From Maridesulfovibrio salexigens DSM 2638 (GTDB lineage: Bacteria; Desulfobacterota; Desulfovibrionia; Desulfovibrionales; Desulfovibrionaceae), in NCBI RefSeq assembly GCF_000023445.1, contig NC_012881.1:1307501-1371500 (forward strand): a stretch of DNA of 64,000 nucleotides. The letters run 5' to 3'. Made by a program: the position numbers and the translations under genes. Shown here in pieces: positions 39,395-48,335 of the stretch (position 1 is its first letter; each line of letters opens with the position of its first letter). Below the pieces are notes generated by a model that searched no databases, had not been told where the DNA came from, and worked only from the letters and a program-made list of their open reading frames with translations.

Positions 39395-41362
39395 TTAACG
39401 GCTGTCCTTCGCTTCATGCATCTTTTCGATAAGTGCCTGAAGTTCGGAAGCAAGCTGGCTGACGTTATCAGCCGCTTCTGCAGACTGGGCAACATTGTCC
39501 GAAATTTCAGCAGAGATAGTGTTGATTTCCATTGTGGATGAATTGATCTGTTCAGCTGCTGCGGATTGTTCTTCAGTTGCAGTGGCGATCAGTTCCACCT
39601 GATTCGCGGATTCGGTAACAATTTCAACAATGGTTTTAAGGGAATTGCCGGCATCTTCAGCTAATTCGGAGCATTTGGCTACTGCCTGTTCCGTTGTTTG
39701 CATGATTCCCAGACTGGTGGAGGTGCCGCTTTGAATCGCTGAAATAGCATTTCCGACTTCCTGAGTCGCGGTCATGGTCTTTTCAGCCAGTTTACGCACT
39801 TCATCCGCTACAACTGCGAATCCGCGACCGGCTTCTCCTGCCCGCGCGGCTTCAATAGCGGCATTCAGGGCCAAAAGGTTTGTCTGGTCGGCAATATCGG
39901 AAATGACGTTCATGATCTCGCCAATTGATTCGGCTTGCTTGTCCTGTTTGGTAAGAGCTGTTTGAAGCTCTCCCGTGCTTGCCTGAACTTGATTGGTTGC
40001 TTCAACCACCTGTCCAACAATGGAGAATCCTTCGTTTGCTTTCTCCGCAGCGTCACGGGTGCCTTCGGAAGCATTGGAAGAGTTGCTGGCTACTTCAAGG
40101 ATGGTTGCGCTCATTTGGTCAACGGCCGTGGCGGTTTCCTGTACCCGGTGTTTCTGATTGTCGGCGCCTTGCATAATTCCGGAGGACTGTCGTGCAAGTT
40201 CTTCTGCTGCCGAGTTGAGGCTTAAAGTAATGTCTCCTGCCTCGTCAGCAATAGCGGAAAGAGTTGCAAGAAGTGAAGTCGCATATTCTTTTTCGGCGTG
40301 AGCTTCTTCCATTGCCTGATTAGCTTTTTGGGCCTGATTGTCTGCTTCAATGGATTTTTGCTCAGCTTCGTCCATACTTTTCTTCAGTTGGATGACCATT
40401 TCAGCAATTGTTACGCGTAATTCTTCCAGTTCTCCGTGAAAACTGATTCTGTTGCAGGATTCGAAATCTCCTCCACTGACTTCTCGGGCACATGCCTGCA
40501 ACGAAGAAAGTGGGCCGAGAATAGATCTGATAATGAGGAGTATTGCTGTAATGAGCAATGCAGCGGCAATCAGTTCCGCTATGATAGTAGCATTGCTGAT
40601 CAGTTGCTGTTGTTCGTGGAGTTGTTTTTCTGATTTGTGGGAAAGCTCTTCAAGGAGAGGTTCCATTTGATGAATTATTGTCCTGAATTTGTCTTGTTCA
40701 GATTTAATGTTGAGAGTCAACTGGGCATAACTCTCCATGCCATCGCTATATGCTTTAAGCTTTTCAATGATGTATTGCTTGCGTTCGGGGGCGAAGTAGG
40801 ATTCTTCGATATTGGTGACCAGTGTTTTCATGTTGTTGTTGAATTTATCCAGATATTTCGGATCTATTCTCATCATGAAATCTTTTTCGTTTCTGCGCAG
40901 TCTGAGGATTCCGGCTTCGTAAATCTTATCACTGCCTAAGACTGCTTTTTCGGCATCATGAACTGCTTTGCGTAATTTCCCAACCAGACCGCTGTCTTTA
41001 GTAAGGCCAAGTTTTATGAAATCATTGGCAACGACTATGAATTGTTTTTCATAACCTGAAGTCAACGATTCACCTTGTATGGCCAATTCCTTCAGAGATC
41101 CTTTCTTCAACTCATCAAGGTGACCATGCATAATGTTTATTTTTTCCTTAACCTTCTCAATATATTTTGTATCCTTTCGCAGGATAAAGTCTTTTTCTGC
41201 TCGTCTGGCCTGTAGCATTTCAATTTCGAGCTCAAGTGCATGTTCTTCTGTACTCAGGCTTTTTTGAACCAGTTGTGTGCCGTAGAAATTAATGGCAAAA
41301 ACAGCCAGCAGGCCTGCCAGAGCTAAAGCTCCAATGGCCCAAAGCTTCATTTTAATAGTCAT
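39395..41362 (-). CDS. Methyl-accepting chemotaxis protein with HBM-like sensor domain
   Basis: Transmembrane chemoreceptor, 655 residues. TM1 at about 8-28, periplasmic helical sensor, TM2 at about 262-282, HAMP, and a signalling domain with the hairpin tip [20 protein letters not shown] followed by [20 protein letters not shown]. The sensor contains two related stretches, [19 protein letters not shown] and [19 protein letters not shown], as in helical bimodular (HBM) sensors. No CheR/CheB-binding pentapeptide at the C-terminus. GGAGG is seven bases upstream of the ATG. Ligand unknown; it stands alone, not near other chemotaxis genes. Confidence 0.93.
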   Translation of the reverse strand: MTIKMKLWAIGALALAGLLAVFAINFYGTQLVQKSLSTEEHALELEIEMLQARRAEKDFILRKDTKYIEKVKEKINIMHGHLDELKKGSLKELAIQGESLTSGYEKQFIVVANDFIKLGLTKDSGLVGKLRKAVHDAEKAVLGSDKIYEAGILRLRRNEKDFMMRIDPKYLDKFNNNMKTLVTNIEESYFAPERKQYIIEKLKAYSDGMESYAQLTLNIKSEQDKFRTIIHQMEPLLEELSHKSEKQLHEQQQLISNATIIAELIAAALLITAILLIIRSILGPLSSLQACAREVSGGDFESCNRISFHGELEELRVTIAEMVIQLKKSMDEAEQKSIEADNQAQKANQAMEEAHAEKEYATSLLATLSAIADEAGDITLSLNSAAEELARQSSGIMQGADNQKHRVQETATAVDQMSATILEVASNSSNASEGTRDAAEKANEGFSIVGQVVEATNQVQASTGELQTALTKQDKQAESIGEIMNVISDIADQTNLLALNAAIEAARAGEAGRGFAVVADEVRKLAEKTMTATQEVGNAISAIQSGTSTSLGIMQTTEQAVAKCSELAEDAGNSLKTIVEIVTESANQVELIATATEEQSAAAEQINSSTMEINTISAEISDNVAQSAEAADNVSQLASELQALIEKMHEAKDSR

Positions 41363-41569
41363 CGATCTGCCTCCCGATAGCTTATGAATTCCATTTGCTG
41401 ATGGTATGATTAGCTATTAGCAATTAATAATATACCACTGCATAGCCGTAATGGATACAGTTAGAAAAAGAAAATATAGTAGTCCTTACCTCTTGCATAC
41501 TTCCCGCTTCCCTTTCGGGTTACCACCTGCTAGAAAGCATGATATATAATTGAAAAAGAGTGTATTATT

Positions 41570-42685
41570 ATGATCTCAGATTCTATTGGTTTTCAAATAT
41601 CAGGCTCAACTATGAATATCTCCGGTCGTCTTGATGCCGAAGGAGCCGGTGAGGTCTGGGATAAAGCTCGTGCCGCAGTAGCGGCAGGGTGTTTGGTGGT
41701 GGAATGTTCCGGTATCGAATACCTGGATGGTGGAGGCGCTTCCTTATTTATGATGATGAAGGCCGGATGCCGTGACCGGGGCAGTTCTCTGGTTATTAAT
41801 GGGCTGCGTCCTGAGTTCGCATCTTTTCTTGAATTATTTGATCTGGATAAAGCTGCTCCGCCTAGTGGTCAGGTAAAACGGAAAGGCGGTATACGCGGTT
41901 GGATTACATCTGTCGGACAATCCGGTCAGGCTGTAGCCGCAGATATGCGTGAGCAGATTGAATTTACCGGTAATTGCGTACTTGCTTCACTGTCTACTGC
42001 CACTTTAAAGAATAAGCTGCGCTGGCCTGATTTTTGGCTTACTTGTGAGAAAGTCGGTGCAGACGGATTGCCTATTATCCTGTTGATCGGCTTTTTGATG
42101 GGCTTGATCATGTCATTCCAGTCCGCAGTCTCCCTGATGCGTTTCGGGGCTGAAATTTTCGTACCCAATATGCTCGGGTTGGTCATGTTTCGCGAGCTTG
42201 GACCTATGGTCACAGCTATTTTGCTTGCAGGGCGTACCGGATCAGCCTTTGCCGCTGAAATCGGGACTATGAAAGTAAATGAGGAGCTGGATGCCCTGAA
42301 TACCATGGGGCTTAACCCCGTTAGTTTTCTCGTCCTGCCGCGAGTGTTGGCTACCGTTTGCATGACTCCTCTGCTGACCCTTTTTTTCAATTTCATGAGC
42401 CTTGTCGGTGGGGCGCTGGTCATGCTTTCCATGGGCTATCCGTTGGCAACATATTGCGGCCGCGTTTTTGAAAATGTGCAGTGGATGGATTTTTCCGGAG
42501 GGATGATCAAAGCCGTAGTCTTCAGCTTCCTTGTTGCCGGAATCGGCTGTCAGCGAGGGTTGGTTACCAAGTCCGGGGCCAGTGCGGTGGGCGATTCCAC
42601 TACCAGCGCAGTGGTCAGCGGAATTATTCTTATTGCCGTTTTTGACGGAATATTTGCAGTAATCTTTTTCCTTACGGGGATTTAA
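41570..42685 (+). CDS. mlaE: MlaE-type lipid ABC transporter permease with N-terminal STAS domain
   Basis: Inner-membrane permease of an Mla-type phospholipid transporter, 371 residues. Residues 1-90 form a STAS domain (MNISGRLDAEGAGEVWDKAR, VVECSGIEYLDGGGASLFMM), the part that is a separate protein (MlaB) in E. coli. The MlaE part follows (about 115-371): LIGFLMGLIMSFQSAVSLMR, LGLVMFRELGPMVTAILLAG, GTMKVNEELDALNTMGLNPV, with five hydrophobic segments. First gene of a four-gene operon; mlaF begins two bases after. Confidence 0.93.
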   Translation: MISDSIGFQISGSTMNISGRLDAEGAGEVWDKARAAVAAGCLVVECSGIEYLDGGGASLFMMMKAGCRDRGSSLVINGLRPEFASFLELFDLDKAAPPSGQVKRKGGIRGWITSVGQSGQAVAADMREQIEFTGNCVLASLSTATLKNKLRWPDFWLTCEKVGADGLPIILLIGFLMGLIMSFQSAVSLMRFGAEIFVPNMLGLVMFRELGPMVTAILLAGRTGSAFAAEIGTMKVNEELDALNTMGLNPVSFLVLPRVLATVCMTPLLTLFFNFMSLVGGALVMLSMGYPLATYCGRVFENVQWMDFSGGMIKAVVFSFLVAGIGCQRGLVTKSGASAVGDSTTSAVVSGIILIAVFDGIFAVIFFLTGI

Positions 42686-42686
42686 A

Positions 42687-43484
42687 TTGGTTCGCACAAA
42701 TGAAAATATAATTAATGTGCAGAACCTGACCTGCGCTTACGGTGATGCGGTCATCATCGATGATATTTCTTTTGGTGTCCGGCAAGGGGAAATTTTTGTT
42801 ATCCTCGGTGGTTCGGGCTGTGGTAAGAGTACTGTACTTAAACATATGATCGGCCTTTACCCTCCGGCTGCCGGTGAAATCTTCATTGATGGAGATGATA
42901 TCGGTTCCGCATATGGACGTAAGCGACTGGATATATTGCAGCGTATTGGAGTCATGTACCAGATGGGAGCATTATTCGGTTCCATGACTCTGCTGGAAAA
43001 TGTACGTCTGCCCCTTGAAGAGTTTACCTCTATGCCGCGTGAAGCCATGGATTACACCGCTCGTATGAAGCTTTCTCTGGTCGGTCTTGAAGCTTCAGCC
43101 GATAAAATGCCATCCGAGCTTTCCGGTGGAATGCTTAAACGCGGGGCTATTGCCAGGGCTATGGCTCTTGATCCGAAGATACTCTTTCTGGACGAGCCTT
43201 CTGCCGGGCTTGATCCTATTACTTCAGCTGAGCTTGATGAGTTGATTCGCAGCTTGTCCCGTTCGCTGGGGGTAACATTCGTAATTGTTACTCACGAATT
43301 ACAATCAATTTTTTCCATTGCAGACCGGGTAATTATGCTCGACAAGAGTACTCGTGGAATTATTGCCGAAGGTGATCCCCGTATCCTGAGTGAGGAGTCG
43401 GAGCATCAATTGGTGCGTAGATTTTTTCATCGAGAAGTTGAAGGTAAGCCCATGGAACAGACCGTGGCTACGGAGAATATATGA
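42687..43484 (+). CDS. mlaF: MlaF-type ABC transporter ATP-binding protein
   Basis: Energises the Mla-type transporter, 265 residues from a TTG start (GGGGA seven bases upstream; the next ATG is out of frame). Walker A GGSGCGKST (about residue 38), Q-loop YQMGALFGSMTLLENVRLPL, signature LSGGMLKRGAIARAMALDP, Walker B ILFLDEPSAGLDP, H-loop VTHELQSI. Overlaps the next gene by four bases (ATGA), indicating coupled translation. Confidence 0.94.
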   Translation: MVRTNENIINVQNLTCAYGDAVIIDDISFGVRQGEIFVILGGSGCGKSTVLKHMIGLYPPAAGEIFIDGDDIGSAYGRKRLDILQRIGVMYQMGALFGSMTLLENVRLPLEEFTSMPREAMDYTARMKLSLVGLEASADKMPSELSGGMLKRGAIARAMALDPKILFLDEPSAGLDPITSAELDELIRSLSRSLGVTFVIVTHELQSIFSIADRVIMLDKSTRGIIAEGDPRILSEESEHQLVRRFFHREVEGKPMEQTVATENI

Positions 43485-44638
43485 GTCGGAAAACCAATCC
43501 TTTCAGGCTGGGACTTTTTATAATTATCGGCACCATACTTTTTGTTTCGGTGCTGGCAATACTTGGTGCTGGCAAAATATTTGAGCAAAGTGTCAAAATG
43601 GAAACCTATCTTAATGAATCCGTGAATGGTCTTGAGGTGGGGTCTCCAATTAAATTCCGCGGGGTTAAAATAGGCACAGTCAGCCAGATCGGTTTTGTCA
43701 CCGATCACTATGTGGATTTGAAACAGAGCGCTCTGCGCTACGTATACCTTCTTGGAGATCTTAACCATAAGATGTTTAAAACCAAGGAAGGTCAGGAACT
43801 TGTTCATGCCTTGAAAAAAGAAGTGGATCGTGGCTTGCGTGCCCGTCCTGTTTCTCTCGGGCTGACGGGGCAGCTTTTTCTGGAAATTGATTATGTTGAT
43901 CCTGTAAAAAATCCTCCCTTGGAAATAGCATGGAAGCCGAAGCATATTTATGTGCCTTCAGCTCCGTCTATGATGAGTAAGGTTGAGAGCGCGGTTGCTT
44001 CTATCAGTGATACCCTTGAGGACATCAACAAAGCCAATATTGCCGAAGCAATTGAGGATGTGCGTTCCGTGGCACAAAGTATGAGTACCTTCCTTAAAAA
44101 TTCAGATACTGGAGAGATTAGCAAGCGTTTAACCGGAACCCTTACCGAAGCTGAAAAATTTATTGCTCGTGTAAACCAGCTTCTGGCAGACCCGGAAGTT
44201 GATAACCTCATGCCCGATGTGGCGGCTGCGGCCCGTAATTTGCGGACAGTCATGGAAAGTTCTTCCGGTGATATTGTGGCTGCCATGAAGGATATTCGCA
44301 AAGCTTCCGAAAGCGCTAAAAACGTAACCGGAGGTATGGAAGAGTATCTTTCAGGACCTAAAGGCAAGCAGACTTTGGCTGATCTTTCCAATACTCTTAA
44401 TAACATCAGTGAAGCCTCTAACAGAATCAAGGGGGCGGCCGCACGTTTTGAATCCACACTTTCAAGGGTGAATATGACAGTGGCCGGACAGCAGGGCAAT
44501 ATTGAAGCTATTCTGGATAATGTCCGCAGGCTTATGGAAAATTTACGGGAACTCAGTAATGAGGCTAGACAGTATCCTTCCGGTGTCCTCTTTGGTGATC
44601 CGCCGAAAAAGGCTCCGCTTAAGCAGGGGAGTGAGTAA
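43481..44638 (+). CDS. mlaD: MlaD-type MCE-domain protein
   Basis: Periplasmic lipid-carrying component anchored by one N-terminal helix (LGLFIIIGTILFVSVLAIL, residues 12-30). 385 residues, longer than E. coli MlaD (183). The MCE domain (about 38-130) has GLEVGSPIKFRGVKIGTVSQ; a long helical region of about 240 residues follows (KVESAVASISDTLEDINKAN, and so on), predicted to form the channel-like barrel or a rod that crosses the periplasm. Overlaps both neighbours. Confidence 0.92.
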   Translation: MSRKTNPFRLGLFIIIGTILFVSVLAILGAGKIFEQSVKMETYLNESVNGLEVGSPIKFRGVKIGTVSQIGFVTDHYVDLKQSALRYVYLLGDLNHKMFKTKEGQELVHALKKEVDRGLRARPVSLGLTGQLFLEIDYVDPVKNPPLEIAWKPKHIYVPSAPSMMSKVESAVASISDTLEDINKANIAEAIEDVRSVAQSMSTFLKNSDTGEISKRLTGTLTEAEKFIARVNQLLADPEVDNLMPDVAAAARNLRTVMESSSGDIVAAMKDIRKASESAKNVTGGMEEYLSGPKGKQTLADLSNTLNNISEASNRIKGAAARFESTLSRVNMTVAGQQGNIEAILDNVRRLMENLRELSNEARQYPSGVLFGDPPKKAPLKQGSE

Positions 44639-45321
44639 TGAAAGAATATGAGTTTAACAGAGCGTCGTTAGCTAATATTGCGGTAGTGCTGGTACTTATT
44701 GCTCTTTGCGCTGCCGCAGGTTGTGTAAAGCTGGAGCGGCCCAGTCTTGATCGTAAATACTACACTCTTGATGTTCTCCGGGGTGATAAGCAGAAGAATG
44801 ATATCAAGGCGGTAAAGAATCTTATTGTCCGCCGGATCAAGATTTCCCCCCGCTATGAGGATCGTGACCTTGTTTATAAGGTAGGGGAGAACGTCTTTGA
44901 GGCCGATTACTATAATTCCTATTTTGTTCCTCCTGCAGCATTGATAACTCAGGACTTGCGTGTTTGGATGGGGGAATCCGGTGTATTTGCCAATGTGTTG
45001 GGACCGGAAAGCCTTGGCACAGGAGAACTGCTTCTGGAGGGTGTAGTAAATTCAATCTATGGCGATTACTCAGGGCCGGAACCAAAAGCGGTTGTTAAGA
45101 TGCAATTCATCCTGCTTAACAACAGCAATCCTGATCTGCCTATTGTGTATTCCCGAGATTTCAGTCGTGAAAAGGTGATAGGAGCCGCAGGACCTGCTGC
45201 TCTGGTAAAAGCCTTGAACGAAGGGCTTACTGATATTTTTACTGAACTTGAAAAAGATCTGGCTGCAACTGTTCGTGCAAACCATTTTGATAGTGCAAAG
45301 GATTATTCACAGGAAAAATAG
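44638..45321 (+). CDS. ABC-type transport auxiliary lipoprotein (PqiC/ABC_trans_aux type)
   Basis: 227 residues, probable outer-membrane lipoprotein with signal segment LANIAVVLVLIALCAAAGC and lipidation at Cys29 (a second Cys at 24 is less likely). It continues LERPSLDRKYYTLDVLR, the YYxLD start seen in the ABC_trans_aux family, then LIVRRIKISPRYEDRDLVYK. Such proteins pair with MCE transporters and likely receive lipid at the outer membrane. Starts one base inside the mlaD stop (TAATG). Its last 19 bases overlap the convergent diguanylate cyclase gene. Confidence 0.88.
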   Translation: MKEYEFNRASLANIAVVLVLIALCAAAGCVKLERPSLDRKYYTLDVLRGDKQKNDIKAVKNLIVRRIKISPRYEDRDLVYKVGENVFEADYYNSYFVPPAALITQDLRVWMGESGVFANVLGPESLGTGELLLEGVVNSIYGDYSGPEPKAVVKMQFILLNNSNPDLPIVYSRDFSREKVIGAAGPAALVKALNEGLTDIFTELEKDLAATVRANHFDSAKDYSQEK

Positions 45322-46454
45322 ACCCTGTTTTTACCCTTTATTTTGCAACGATACATATTGTCGTCTGCGCGTTTGATGACTTTTTCCAGAGATTCGTCAT
45401 TGGTAAACTCAGCAACGCCGATGCTAATTGTCTTGTGTATTGGAGATCCCTCTTTAGGGTGGTATTCATATTCAGCCAAGGCGATACGGATATTTTCTGC
45501 TACTTTGATAGCTTCCAGACCATTTGTTTCAGGCAGGATGACCATAAATTCCTCTCCGCCATAGCGGAAGGCTTTGTCTGTGGCGCGAATGTTGTTTTTA
45601 ATGATTTTGCCTATGGCTTCAAGTATGTCATCTCCGGCAGCATGCCCGTATGTGTCGTTAAACATTTTAAAGTCGTCCACATCCATAAGCATTATGCTCA
45701 AAGGGTGTCCGGTGTTCCGACTTTTGAAAATTTCTTTTTCTGCGACATCAAGCATATGACGACGGTTGAAAAGTCCTGTCAACTGGTCGGTTATGCTTAA
45801 ATTTTTGAATCTTTCTTCACTTTCTTTGAGTTTTTGCTCTGCTTTTTTTCTCTCTGCAATTTCCAGCTCCAAGGCATAATTCTTTTCGTCAAGTTCATGG
45901 AGCAGAGTAGCTAGCTGTGCTGCGTTATCTTCTTGGAGTTCTTTTACTTCCATCAGCTCTTCAATCAATTCTTCGCGACGGTGTTCGGCTTCTTTTTCCG
46001 AGGTCACATCCTGCATAATGCAGATACAATTTTCAGGAGTGTCACAAGTCGCTGCAATGTTGGACACTGACATGTCTATATAGTGAGGATCATTATTCTT
46101 GTCAGTAATAGCTATGCTGAGATTTGCCTTTCCTGCGGGACCACAGAAAAGATTGTGCAGATACTCTCTGCCTTCGGTATCGCCTTCGGATACGAGAATT
46201 TCGTTCAATAGCTTACCGATAATCTCATCCTGGTCGTAGGATGTGATTGTAGCGAATGCAGAGTTGGCGAATATGATTTCGCCTTTTTTGTTCAGGATTG
46301 TAATAGCTGAGGCGGCATTGGAAAAAAGTTCACGGAACCGGAACTGTCCACAGTCCGGGCATTTGGAAAGAAGGGAATTTCTCAGGAGTTTATTCTTATC
46401 CCTGAGTTCCGCGAGTTCAGAATAAATAGATCTTGAACAGCTTAAATTCTTCAT
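45303..46454 (-). CDS. PAS-GGDEF diguanylate cyclase
   Basis: Makes cyclic di-GMP from two GTP. 383 residues: a short N-terminal part with CPDCGQFRFRELF, one PAS domain (about 45-160; ITILNKKGEIIFANSAFATI), a coiled coil with EEL/EME repeats (about 160-220), and a GGDEF domain (about 220-380) with LTGLFNRRHML, DVDDFKMFNDTYGHAAGDDI and the active-site RYGGEEFMVILPE. An RxxD inhibitory site is not obvious. No membrane segment, so cytosolic. The end overlaps the lipoprotein gene on the other strand by 19 bases. Confidence 0.93.
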   Translation of the reverse strand: MKNLSCSRSIYSELAELRDKNKLLRNSLLSKCPDCGQFRFRELFSNAASAITILNKKGEIIFANSAFATITSYDQDEIIGKLLNEILVSEGDTEGREYLHNLFCGPAGKANLSIAITDKNNDPHYIDMSVSNIAATCDTPENCICIMQDVTSEKEAEHRREELIEELMEVKELQEDNAAQLATLLHELDEKNYALELEIAERKKAEQKLKESEERFKNLSITDQLTGLFNRRHMLDVAEKEIFKSRNTGHPLSIMLMDVDDFKMFNDTYGHAAGDDILEAIGKIIKNNIRATDKAFRYGGEEFMVILPETNGLEAIKVAENIRIALAEYEYHPKEGSPIHKTISIGVAEFTNDESLEKVIKRADDNMYRCKIKGKNRVYFSCE

Positions 46455-46479
46455 ATCATAATACCCCTCTACTTTACTC

Positions 46480-46494
46480 CACCCTATTAGGGTG
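46480..46494. promoter_or_regulatory. 15-base palindrome between the diguanylate cyclase and DUF445 genes
   Basis: CACCCTA-T-TAGGGTG, perfectly symmetric, 26 bases upstream of the diguanylate cyclase ATG and 154 before the DUF445 gene. Its place between two divergent genes suits an operator. No family match is recognised. Confidence 0.4.
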
Positions 46495-46647
46495 AATACA
46501 TTACGTTGATTTGAAAACTAATCAAGTGATTTTTTGTTTAACGAGAACGATTGCCTTAATTTGCTTGCACTTTGTTGGAATTTAGACAAGTATATCCGCG
46601 CACTTCTTTTAAGAGTAACTAGAAAAAATAATTCAGGAAAAAATATA

Positions 46648-47250
46648 ATGATTACTATGAAGCTTCTTCTTTCACCCGTAATTTGCGCTTTGATTGGTTG
46701 GTTTACAAACTTTCTTGCGGTGAAAATGCTTTTTCATCCGCACAAACCTATCAAGATCGGGCCTTTTACTGTTCAAGGTATTTTTCCTAAACGTCAAAAA
46801 GAGCTGGCCCTGCGCCTTGGTGAGATGATCGAGCGTGAGTTGATTTCCCATACAGATATTAAAAATGTTATCCACGATCCGGCGTTTATCGATAAGCATA
46901 AAGACGTTGTGCTTGAGTATCTGGATGTCTTTTTCCGTGAAAAACTCACCACTCTGCATCCCATGGTAGGTATGTTTCTAAATGATGAAACAATGAAAAC
47001 CGTGAAGGGGATGCTTTCTCAGGAACTTGATTCCATGCTGCCTAAATTAATTGAAACCACATCTTCGCAGCTTGAGTGTTCCCTTGATTTCAAATGTATC
47101 GTTCAGGATAAAGTGGAATGTTTTTCCATGGAACAGCTTGAGTCGATCCTTTTCTCCATAATGAAGAAAGAGTTTAAATTCATTGAAGTTATCGGTGGGG
47201 TGCTTGGTTTCATTATCGGTTTAATTCAGGTCGTAATCTTTATGTTATAA
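46648..47250 (+). CDS. DUF445 family membrane protein
   Basis: 200 residues from the ATG at 46648 (AGGA nine bases upstream); longer in-frame starts back to 46534 give an atypical N-terminus. Opens with SPVICALIGWFTNFLAVKML and FHPHKPIKIGPFTVQGIFPK, the DUF445 signature, followed by a helical central part and a C-terminal membrane helix (VIGGVLGFIIGLIQVVIFML). Family function unknown; it is often a membrane-tethered helical protein. Followed by a terminator. Confidence 0.85.
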   Translation: MITMKLLLSPVICALIGWFTNFLAVKMLFHPHKPIKIGPFTVQGIFPKRQKELALRLGEMIERELISHTDIKNVIHDPAFIDKHKDVVLEYLDVFFREKLTTLHPMVGMFLNDETMKTVKGMLSQELDSMLPKLIETTSSQLECSLDFKCIVQDKVECFSMEQLESILFSIMKKEFKFIEVIGGVLGFIIGLIQVVIFML

Positions 47251-47274
47251 AATTAACCTATATAAAGAATTGTT

Positions 47275-47323
47275 AATCCCGTCTGCAGGTCTTATATTAT
47301 TACTGTAGACGGGATTTTGTTTT
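47275..47323 (+). terminator. Terminator after the DUF445 gene
   Basis: AATCCCGTCTGCAG (47275-47288) pairs with CTGTAGACGGGATT (47303-47316), one G-T pair, then TTGTTTTT. Confidence 0.85.
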
Positions 47324-47366
47324 TGTGAGGGGTCGTGAACACAAACTCCAGCGCGCGGAGGATATT

Positions 47367-48320
47367 GTGAAACGATTTATTATTCTGTTGGCAATTTTTT
47401 CATTATTTGCAACAGGATGTACTACATTTTCGGGTCCTTATTATCTGAACAACCAGAAATATAAGGAAGGAATTAAAGCGTTCAATGAAAAGTTGCAGGA
47501 AAATCCGGGTGATGCCGAATCTGCATACTATGTTGGGCGTTACTATATGGCATTGAAAAAGCCGAAAGAAGCTCAGCCATATATTTCGAAATCTCTCAGT
47601 ATTGCTCCTGACAATGTCGACTATATCTTTTGGTCCGGTGTTAACTATTGGGCCTTGAAGCAATACAGCAAGGAGAGGGCTGCCTATCGCCGGGTCCTTG
47701 AGCTTGATCCTAATCATATCTCAGCCAATCTGTATCTCGCCCACAGTTATCTTGAAGAAGGAAAGCTCGCTGAAGCTGCTGTTCTTTATGATAAAGTCAT
47801 AAAATTAGACGAATATAATCCTGAAGCTCTTTATAATCGAGCCGATATCCTTGGAAGACAGGGCAAGAAAGAGGAAGCCGTTAAAGCGTGGAAGAAATAC
47901 CTCGAGTATTATCCGGACGGTTCTCTTGCTATGAGTGGAACTGAAAAATTGAACCTGCTCGGTGATTTTACCTACCGCAATTTTATCTTCGGAACTCGAA
48001 ATCTAACTTTACGAAGTATTACTTTCAAACCCGGTCAAAGTGATTCAGATTTTGATAGCAAGAGCTCCCTGCACGTGATTGCCGCAATGATGGAAGAGAA
48101 CACGGATCTCCGTTTCCATATTGTTGCTTATGTGGCTGGGAACGCTGAGTTGGCGAAAGCCCGTGCAAAAGGAGTGCGGGATTACATATTGAGCGGGCAT
48201 CCTGATTTTGCTCCCTCAAGAATGCCTTTAAGCTGGTTCGGTTCAGCTGAAGAGGTAGAAAGAAGTGGTAAGACTTTCAAGCTGGACGAATCCATACAGT
48301 TCATAACTGTAATTAATTAG
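47367..48320 (+). CDS. TPR lipoprotein with OmpA-like C-terminal domain (cassette 1)
   Basis: 317 residues from a GTG with GGAGG five bases upstream (longer frame from 47325 runs into the terminator zone). Signal peptide and lipobox LFATGC give a lipid-anchored Cys18. Four TPR units (about 50-185), e.g. AESAYYVGRYYMALKKPKEA and ISANLYLAHSYLEEGKLAEA, then a C-terminal domain (about 205-317) like OmpA: RSITFKPGQSDS, HIVAYVAGNAELAKARAKGV, SRMPLSWFGSAEE. Closely related to the protein at 49713. Fifteen bases upstream of a secreted low-complexity protein with which it forms a pair. Confidence 0.85.
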   Translation: MKRFIILLAIFSLFATGCTTFSGPYYLNNQKYKEGIKAFNEKLQENPGDAESAYYVGRYYMALKKPKEAQPYISKSLSIAPDNVDYIFWSGVNYWALKQYSKERAAYRRVLELDPNHISANLYLAHSYLEEGKLAEAAVLYDKVIKLDEYNPEALYNRADILGRQGKKEEAVKAWKKYLEYYPDGSLAMSGTEKLNLLGDFTYRNFIFGTRNLTLRSITFKPGQSDSDFDSKSSLHVIAAMMEENTDLRFHIVAYVAGNAELAKARAKGVRDYILSGHPDFAPSRMPLSWFGSAEEVERSGKTFKLDESIQFITVIN

Positions 48321-48335
48321 GGGAGGGAGGAGTCT

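Noticed and set aside
41363-41569. Gap upstream of the chemoreceptor and mlaE genes examined for a c-di-GMP riboswitch
   Set aside because: No match to the conserved GEMM core on either strand.
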